17,064 bases of DNA from Prevotellaceae bacterium UBA7028 (GTDB lineage: Bacteria; Bacteroidota; Bacteroidia; Bacteroidales; Bacteroidaceae), in contig DLBF01000073.1 in the NCBI GenBank assembly GCA_002494215.1, forward strand, positions 17,097 through 34,160, read 5' to 3'. The position numbers and the translations under genes were made by a program. Each line of letters opens with the position of its first letter. The first letter of the stretch is position 1. The notes under the pieces are model-generated. The model did no database searches. It was given only the letters and a program-made list of their open reading frames with translations, and was not told the origin of the DNA. Positions 12,387 through 17,064 of this stretch are shown one piece after another.

Positions 12387-13526
12387 ATGAATTATAGAAA
12401 ACTACAATTTGAGGAACTTGAAGTAACCGCAGAAGTAGCCGCTTACGAACCCAAAGAGGGAGTAACGGAGTGGCATGTAATATTGCACGTCAACAACAAT
12501 CAGCTGCCCTTCGGGGAACAACTTGGCAGACTCTACGAGGCAGAAGACCGTCTGCCAGGAATGCCTGAATTCTGGGGCGCCCAATATATAATGAAACGCT
12601 ACTTCCTGTCTGACAGCACCAATCAGCAGCCGCTGATGCGCCAGCAGAAGAACATATCTGTCAGCCTGATACAGCAACAGCCGCTGGACGGCACCAAGAT
12701 TGCCGCATGGCTGTATCTGCAAAGCGGCGTAGAGGTGAAGGAACAGAATGGGGCCGTAGTAGTGTCACACAACGGATACCGGCATCTGTGGAAGATGGGA
12801 ATGGTAAATAACCAAGGCGACAGCGCCCGTCAGACAGAGGAACTGCTGACTGAATACGAGGCCATGCTAAGCAAGTTCAATGCCACACTGGCGGAAAACT
12901 GCATCCGCACCTGGTTCTTTGTCCGTGATGTTGACACCAATTATCACGGCCTGGTGGTTGCCAGAAGGGAGAACTTTATCCAGCAGGGACTGACAGAAAA
13001 GACCCATTACATCAGCAGCACGGGAATCGGAGGCTCACCGGCCGACACAAAGGCACTGGTACAATTGGGGACCTACGCCATAACAGGACTGGAGCCCGAG
13101 CAGCAGCATTATCTGTATGCCCCCACGCACCTGAACCCCACTTATGAATACGGGGTCACCTTCGAACGCGGAACCGTTGTGGAATACGGCGACAGGGAAC
13201 ATGTCTTCATCTCCGGAACGGCCAGCATCAACAACAAGGGCGAGGTGGTTCACGTAGGCGATATCGTCCTGCAGACCCAACGGATGTGGGAGAATGTGGA
13301 GGCGCTGCTGAAGGAAGGAGAGACCGGCTGGGAGGACGTGATGCAGATAGTGGTATATCTACGTGATACGGCTGACTATGAGGTGGTAAGGCAGCTGTTT
13401 GCCGAACGTTTCCCCCATATACCTACTGTAATAACGCTGGCTCCTGTATGCCGTCCCACCTGGCTGGTGGAGATGGAGTGCATAGCCGTTAAAGAAAAAG
13501 TGAATGAAAGGTTCCGCAACTTCTAA
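12387..13526 (+). CDS. Chorismatase-like (FkbO/Hyg5/XanB2-type) Rid-superfamily protein
   Basis: A 379-residue cytoplasmic protein with two parts. The N-terminal ~250 residues carry blocks typical of the chorismatase group: SVSLIQQQPLDGTKIAAWLY (~91-110) and IRTWFFVRDVDTNYHGLVVARRENF (~173-197), followed by YISSTGIGG (209-216). Residues ~258-368 are a Rid (YjgF/UK114) domain: HVFISGTASINNKGEV, VEALLKEGETGWEDVMQIVVYLRD and the closing PTWLVEMECIAV with conserved glutamates. Chorismatases convert chorismate to hydroxybenzoate or dihydroxy-cyclohexadiene products; that this enzyme does so is inference. The next gene, ResB-CcsA, starts 23 nt before its stop, so the two are probably translationally coupled. 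An alternative is a Rid-type protein with another small-molecule substrate. Confidence 0.75.
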   Translation: MNYRKLQFEELEVTAEVAAYEPKEGVTEWHVILHVNNNQLPFGEQLGRLYEAEDRLPGMPEFWGAQYIMKRYFLSDSTNQQPLMRQQKNISVSLIQQQPLDGTKIAAWLYLQSGVEVKEQNGAVVVSHNGYRHLWKMGMVNNQGDSARQTEELLTEYEAMLSKFNATLAENCIRTWFFVRDVDTNYHGLVVARRENFIQQGLTEKTHYISSTGIGGSPADTKALVQLGTYAITGLEPEQQHYLYAPTHLNPTYEYGVTFERGTVVEYGDREHVFISGTASINNKGEVVHVGDIVLQTQRMWENVEALLKEGETGWEDVMQIVVYLRDTADYEVVRQLFAERFPHIPTVITLAPVCRPTWLVEMECIAVKEKVNERFRNF

Positions 13527-14712
13527 ACTGCCCTTTGTACTGTTATTCATGATTGTGGTCGGCATAGCCGCCGCAACTGTCATCGAGAATCACTTCGGCA
13601 CCGACTATGCCCACCAGCATGTGTACGGTGCCTGGTGGTTTATTGCCCTGTGGGGATTACTGGCCGTTAGCGGCTGCTACCTGATGTACAGAAGGAAGAT
13701 GTGGAAGCAGCCGGCCGTATTCCTGCTGCACATCAGTTTCCTGGTAATCCTGGCGGGGGCTCTGACAACACACCTTACCAGCCGGCGCGGAATGGTTCAT
13801 CTGCGCGAGGGGGAGGCAGTATGCACTTACTGGACCAAGAACGAACAGGGAGCCTATGTCCTGACCGAAGAGCTTCCCTTCTATCTGGCGCTGCGGGACT
13901 TTGAGGTACAATACGATGCCGACGGAGTCACTCCCGCCGACTATGTGAGCCATGTGCTTATTTCCACCCGTGAGGGAAAGGAGGAGACAACCATTTCCAT
14001 GAACAACATCGGCAGAGCCAAGGGTTACCGAATCTACCAGACCTCCTTTGACGATGACGAGGCGGGAAGCGTGTTTACCATCAGCTACGACCCCTGGGGC
14101 ACAGCCATCACATACGCCGGCTACCTGATGCTGGCCATTAGCATGATATGGGTATCGCTTGGGCGAATGCAAAATTCAAAATGCAAAATTCAAAATTTAG
14201 GAATCAAAGAGAAAAAAGAAAAATTATCCGAGAGCTCTAAACTCTCAACTCTAAACTCTAAACTCTCAACTATCTTACTGGCTTTCTGCGGAACAGTCAT
14301 GGCCTCCTATATGGTCATAGCCATATGCAGGAGTCCGCTGGTTCCCATATTGCGTTCCCCCTTCCTGGTAGTTCACGTTGGAACCATTATGCTGAGCTAT
14401 ATCCTGCTGGTAGTAAGCATCATCAAACGGAGCGTGCTCAGGCCGGCCGTATTCCTGCTGGCCACAGGCATCTTCCTGGGTGCCCTGTGGGCCAACGTAT
14501 CATGGGGAACCTACTGGAGCTGGGACCCCAAGGAAAGCTGGGCCCTTATTACATTACTGGTATATAGCGTACCCTTGCACAGCAAAAGCCTGCCCTGGCT
14601 CAACAGCATACGCAACTACCGCATCTACTCCGTACTTGCCTTCGCCTGCCTGCTGATGACATACTTTGGTGTAAACTTCCTGCTGGGCGGTATGCACAGT
14701 TACGCCGGATAA
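13504..14712 (+). CDS. Compact fused ResB-CcsA cytochrome c synthase (System II)
   Basis: A 402-residue inner-membrane protein that attaches haem to CXXCH motifs of exported cytochromes. The N-terminal half is ResB/Ccs1-like: TM segments at ~11-29, ~41-60 and ~70-90 with H76 in FLLHISF, a periplasmic segment with GMVHLREGE and GYRIYQTSFDDDEAGSV, and a TM at ~200-218. The C-terminal half is CcsA: H291 (FLVVHVG), the WWD haem motif WGTYWSWDPKE (334-344), H359, and H398 in GMHSYAG. The known ligand histidines are thus all represented in a protein less than half the length of epsilonproteobacterial CcsBA (~900). The linker 222-256 (MQNSKCKIQNL... SKLSTLNSKLST) is encoded largely by two 7-bp arrays. 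The start overlaps the Rid gene by 23 nt. Confidence 0.9.
   Translation: MKGSATSKLPFVLLFMIVVGIAAATVIENHFGTDYAHQHVYGAWWFIALWGLLAVSGCYLMYRRKMWKQPAVFLLHISFLVILAGALTTHLTSRRGMVHLREGEAVCTYWTKNEQGAYVLTEELPFYLALRDFEVQYDADGVTPADYVSHVLISTREGKEETTISMNNIGRAKGYRIYQTSFDDDEAGSVFTISYDPWGTAITYAGYLMLAISMIWVSLGRMQNSKCKIQNLGIKEKKEKLSESSKLSTLNSKLSTILLAFCGTVMASYMVIAICRSPLVPILRSPFLVVHVGTIMLSYILLVVSIIKRSVLRPAVFLLATGIFLGALWANVSWGTYWSWDPKESWALITLLVYSVPLHSKSLPWLNSIRNYRIYSVLAFACLLMTYFGVNFLLGGMHSYAG
14167..14201. repeat. 7-bp array H12 (ATGCAAA/ATTCAAA) in the ResB-CcsA linker
   Basis: C recurs at 14170, 14177, 14184 and 14191. It encodes QNSKCKIQNL in the loop joining the ResB and CcsA halves. It is the same base unit as H1 in the helicase tail. 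Confidence 0.85.
14233..14274. repeat. 7-bp array H13 (AACTCTA/AACTCTC x6) in the ResB-CcsA linker
   Basis: Six units with C at 14242, 14249, 14256, 14263 and 14270, encoding SKLSTLNSKLST immediately before the first CcsA membrane segment. It lies 31 bp after array H12. Confidence 0.85.
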
Positions 14713-14734
14713 TCATCCACAAACATAATACCTG

Positions 14735-16210
14735 ATGAAAATTAGATTGATTTCTCTTTTACTGACGCTGTCAGTTTGCGGAATTGCCTTTCCGAAGAAC
14801 ACGTTTGAGGTAACAACAACAAGTGCCGACGGCAAGGTACTGCTGAGAAAGCAAACCGTTAAACCGGGCACGGCCCGTGGAGCGGCCAACAGCATCATTA
14901 CGCTGGATGCCGAACAGAACTACCAGACAATGGACGGATTCGGCTTTGCCCTCACCTACTCCGCCTGCTATAATCTGATGAGAATGACGCCCAGGGGCAG
15001 GCACAACCTGTTGGCCAGGACCTTCTCAAAAACCGATGGATTCGGGGTAAATTACATCCGCATGAGCATTGCCTGCTCCGACTTCTCGAGCGAATGCTAC
15101 ACTTATTGCGAACAGAAAGGACCGGATGACAACCTGCTGGCTAACTTTGCCCTTCATGATGACGAACTCTCCTACGTCATCCCCGTTATGCAGGAAGTGC
15201 TGGCCATCAATCCCGACATCAGGATTATGGCTGCCCCCTGGACGGCTCCCAGATGGATGAAGCAAAAGAGTGTTACCGACGCTTCCCCCTGGGACCATTA
15301 TGCAGGAGGCGTGCTGAACCCCGACTATTACCAGGCCTACGCACAATACTTTGTCAAGTTCATCCAGGTGATGAAGACCTACGGCATCAACATCTATGCC
15401 GTAACACCGCAGAACGAGCCGCTGAATGCCGGCAACTGCGCCTCAACCTATATAAGCGCTAGGCAGGAGGCCGATTTCATCAGCCATCTGGCACCTGCCT
15501 TCCATGAAGCCGGATTGACAACAAAGATTTACGTCTTCGACCACAACTTCAATTATGACGACAAGCAGGAAGAAACGGATTACCCCGTACAGATCTACAA
15601 GGCGCTGAGTCCTAGCATGCCCGGCTATGACCTGGTGAAGGGCTGTGCCTGGCACGACTACGGAGGCAGATATACCGAGATGGACGACATACAGGAGAAG
15701 GCTCCCCGTATGGAGCAGATCTTCACGGAAACCTCCATCGGCAAATGGAACGATGGCCGGAACCTCAGTAAACGCCTTGTGGATGACTTCAACCGCCTGC
15801 TTATCCATTTGATTAACCGGGGTTGCAGGGCCACCATTGTATGGAACTTTATGCTCGACCTGAACTACGGTCCCTATACACGCGAAGCCGGTTCCTGTAC
15901 CACCTGCATGGGCGCTATCGACATCGACCAGCATGATTACAGCACCCTTCACTACAACAGTCATTACTACCTCATCTGCCATGCTGCCCAGGCGGTAAAG
16001 GCCGGAGCGTACAGGATAGGCAACAGCATATCCCAGGCACAGGACGGACTGTTATACTCCACCTTCCGGAACCCGGACGGGACGTATGCCCTGCTGCTGA
16101 GCAACAACAGCAGTAATGATTATATAATAGGTATAAGAAGCAGCAGCCAGGCACTCGTCACACAAATTACCCTGCCTGCCAAGAGCGTGGTATCCGTTGC
16201 ACAGAAATAG
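14735..16210 (+). CDS. Glycoside hydrolase family 30 enzyme (glucosylceramidase-like)
   Basis: A 491-residue exported glycosidase. After a signal peptide (MKIRLISLLLTLSVCGIAF) come the GH30 hallmarks: QTMDGFGFALTYSAC (~64-78), YIRMSIACSDFS (107-118), MAAPWTAPRWMK (165-176), the acid/base region YAVTPQNEPL with Glu228, and the nucleophile region FTETSIG with Glu332. A small beta domain closes the chain (GTYALLLSNNSS...). GH30 members cleave beta-glucosyl, beta-1,6-glucan or related linkages; this substrate cannot be fixed. It follows ResB-CcsA by 22 nt and precedes the next gene by 11 nt, so it is probably co-transcribed, although its link to cytochromes is unclear and may be only positional. 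Confidence 0.93.
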   Translation: MKIRLISLLLTLSVCGIAFPKNTFEVTTTSADGKVLLRKQTVKPGTARGAANSIITLDAEQNYQTMDGFGFALTYSACYNLMRMTPRGRHNLLARTFSKTDGFGVNYIRMSIACSDFSSECYTYCEQKGPDDNLLANFALHDDELSYVIPVMQEVLAINPDIRIMAAPWTAPRWMKQKSVTDASPWDHYAGGVLNPDYYQAYAQYFVKFIQVMKTYGINIYAVTPQNEPLNAGNCASTYISARQEADFISHLAPAFHEAGLTTKIYVFDHNFNYDDKQEETDYPVQIYKALSPSMPGYDLVKGCAWHDYGGRYTEMDDIQEKAPRMEQIFTETSIGKWNDGRNLSKRLVDDFNRLLIHLINRGCRATIVWNFMLDLNYGPYTREAGSCTTCMGAIDIDQHDYSTLHYNSHYYLICHAAQAVKAGAYRIGNSISQAQDGLLYSTFRNPDGTYALLLSNNSSNDYIIGIRSSSQALVTQITLPAKSVVSVAQK

Positions 16211-16221
16211 AACACGATAAT

Positions 16222-16590
16222 ATGGGACGTAACAAATTCTCACAGAAGGAAATAGACAAGATAGGTAAACTCCTAAAGTTGAAAAATGCTGGCACCCGTT
16301 ACCAGCAGAAGATGATCAGGCACACCCTGCGCGTAGATTATGAGTTCAATATCTCCGACTTCAACGTGCAGGGAAAAGCCTTCGGCTATGACGAGCTGCA
16401 GGAATGTATCCGCAGACAGCGAATCCTTATCCTGGACGATGCTACCATCGAGGCCATGAAGGCCAAACGTGCCCGTGACAAGGCCCGTGATGAGGCAGCA
16501 CGTCAGGCAGAGGCAATAGCCAGCGGTAACGCCGTTGACTGGCAGGAAGTTCAGAAGGAATGGGAGGCTTACTATGGAAATGAAGAATGA
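16222..16590 (+). CDS. Small conserved-looking protein of unknown function
   Basis: A 122-residue soluble, charged protein I cannot assign to a named family. Residues 1-45 (GRNKFSQKEIDKIGKLLKLKN... QQKMIRHTLRVDYEF) look like two basic helices, followed by NISDFNVQGKAFGYDELQECIRRQRILIL. The C-terminal ~45 residues form a long charged helix rich in Ala, Lys, Arg and Glu. Basic character could suit nucleic-acid or ribosome binding, but that is only inference. It starts 11 nt after the GH30 stop. Its last residues and stop (NEE then TGA) come from a TGAAGAA array, exactly as in the PfkB kinase gene. Confidence 0.72.
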   Translation: MGRNKFSQKEIDKIGKLLKLKNAGTRYQQKMIRHTLRVDYEFNISDFNVQGKAFGYDELQECIRRQRILILDDATIEAMKAKRARDKARDEAARQAEAIASGNAVDWQEVQKEWEAYYGNEE

Positions 16591-16758
16591 AGAATGAAGA
16601 GTGAAGAATTTGCTACCGCTGTGAGAGTGAAGAGTGAAAAGTGAAGAATCTAAGTTACCTGAAACTTGAAACCTGAAACTTGAAACCTGAAGGCTGCGAT
16701 TAAGCGTGAGCAGGCTCGAAGCGCAGCTTCAAACCTGAAACCTGAAAGATGGGGGAGC
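16581..16758. repeat. Repeat-filled gap between the unknown gene and mutS
   Basis: No gene here. TGAAGAA/TGAAGAG units start at 16581, 16588, 16595 and 16602, then AGAATTTGCTACCGC (16605-16619). TGAAGAG/TGAAAAG units follow at 16628, 16635 and 16642, and ACCTGAA/ACTTGAA units (T at 16660, 16667, 16674, 16681, 16688). The deleted element copy C comes next, then two more ACCTGAA-type units (T at 16736 and 16743). No classical terminator is seen. Confidence 0.75.
16689..16730 (+). repeat. Dispersed palindromic element, copy C (internally deleted)
   Basis: GAAGGCTGCGATTAAGCG is followed directly by TGAGCAGGCTCGA, equal to positions 1-18 and 55-67 of copy A. The missing 36 bp lie exactly between two AGCG tetranucleotides. 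The ends GCTGCG (16693-16698) and CGCAGC (16722-16727) form an inverted repeat, so a hairpin around GAGC-AG-GCTC is possible. Confidence 0.7.
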
Positions 16759-17064
16759 TCACTTCTTACCTCCGCCCTTTACCAGACGTTTGATTTCGTT
16801 GAGTTTGTTCAGCGCCTCGATGGGGGTTAGGTTATTGATGTCCAGATTGATGAACTCGTCACGGATCTGCGTAAGAACGGGGTCGTCCAACTGGAAGAAG
16901 TTCATCTGCACGCCCGTATCCGACTGAGGGCCGGCGGCAATACCCTTCCCTAAGTTCTCATGATCCATATTGTCCTCCAGCTGCTTCAGGATTACATTGG
17001 CACGCTTTACAATGGTGGAGGGCATACCGGCAATCTTGGCCACATGGATACCGAAGCTGTGTTC
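16759..17064 (-). CDS. mutS: DNA mismatch repair ATPase MutS, C-terminal part
   Basis: The last 101 codons of a minus-strand gene that continues beyond the right edge. MutS recognises mismatches and starts methyl-independent or MutH/L-dependent repair. The visible sequence begins [30 protein letters not shown], the conserved end of the MutS ATPase domain (helix-turn-helix region needed for dimer contact). A short variable tail follows with an acidic segment and a final [29 protein letters not shown], the usual C-terminal helical signature of MutS. The stop is TGA at 16759-16761. The ATPase Walker motifs and mismatch-binding domain lie outside the window. Confidence 0.95.
   Translation of the reverse strand, partial: EHSFGIHVAKIAGMPSTIVKRANVILKQLEDNMDHENLGKGIAAGPQSDTGVQMNFFQLDDPVLTQIRDEFINLDINNLTPIEALNKLNEIKRLVKGGGKK

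Overview
The window looks like a Bacteroidales chromosome segment, most likely from a Prevotella-like organism. The evidence is the set of protein families (an S46 dipeptidyl-peptidase, a circularly permuted imelysin lipoprotein, Porin_O_P and other beta-barrel proteins), several Bacteroidetes-type promoters (TTG about 19-21 bp before TAnnTTTG), and weak Shine-Dalgarno sequences. No rRNA, tRNA, CRISPR array, transposase or phage gene was seen.

Layout. Left end, minus strand: the 5' part of an S46 dipeptidyl-peptidase gene (1-677) and a DEAD-box RNA helicase with a DbpA-type RNA-binding domain (733-2595). Divergent from the helicase are a patatin-like phospholipase (2679-3563) and a PfkB sugar kinase (3616-4584). 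Next comes a minus-strand regulator that joins a RIC/YtfE-type di-iron hemerythrin domain to a LuxR HTH (4679-5653). Divergent from it is a long plus-strand run: an outer-membrane barrel (5935-7281), imelysin (7434-8603), a di-heme DUF1111 cytochrome (8608-10125), a Porin_O_P porin (10177-11427), a mono-heme cytochrome lipoprotein (11570-12337), a chorismatase-like Rid protein (12387-13526), a compact fused ResB-CcsA cytochrome c synthase (13504-14712), a GH30 glycosidase (14735-16210) and a small unknown protein (16222-16590). The 3' end of mutS closes the window on the minus strand.

How the genes may work together. Imelysin plus the DUF1111 di-heme protein is a recurrent iron-related gene pair. 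Here it sits with two porin-like barrels, a second c-type cytochrome and the synthase that attaches haem to CXXCH motifs. A regulator with a predicted di-iron (NO, O2 or iron-responsive) domain is transcribed away from the run, and the shared intergenic region carries a 16-bp motif twice. My inference is a self-contained, redox- or iron-sensing periplasmic/outer-membrane module. Its substrate cannot be read from the sequence.

A second layer is repetitive DNA. At least a dozen arrays of different 7-bp units occur in almost every intergenic gap, at stop codons, inside three signal-peptide regions, in the helicase tail and in the ResB-CcsA linker. A dispersed palindromic element of about 67-78 bp occurs in three copies, one with an exact internal deletion. 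A GC-rich hairpin family occurs in or beside coding ends. Two strong inverted repeats lie within early codons of the S46 and DUF1111 genes.
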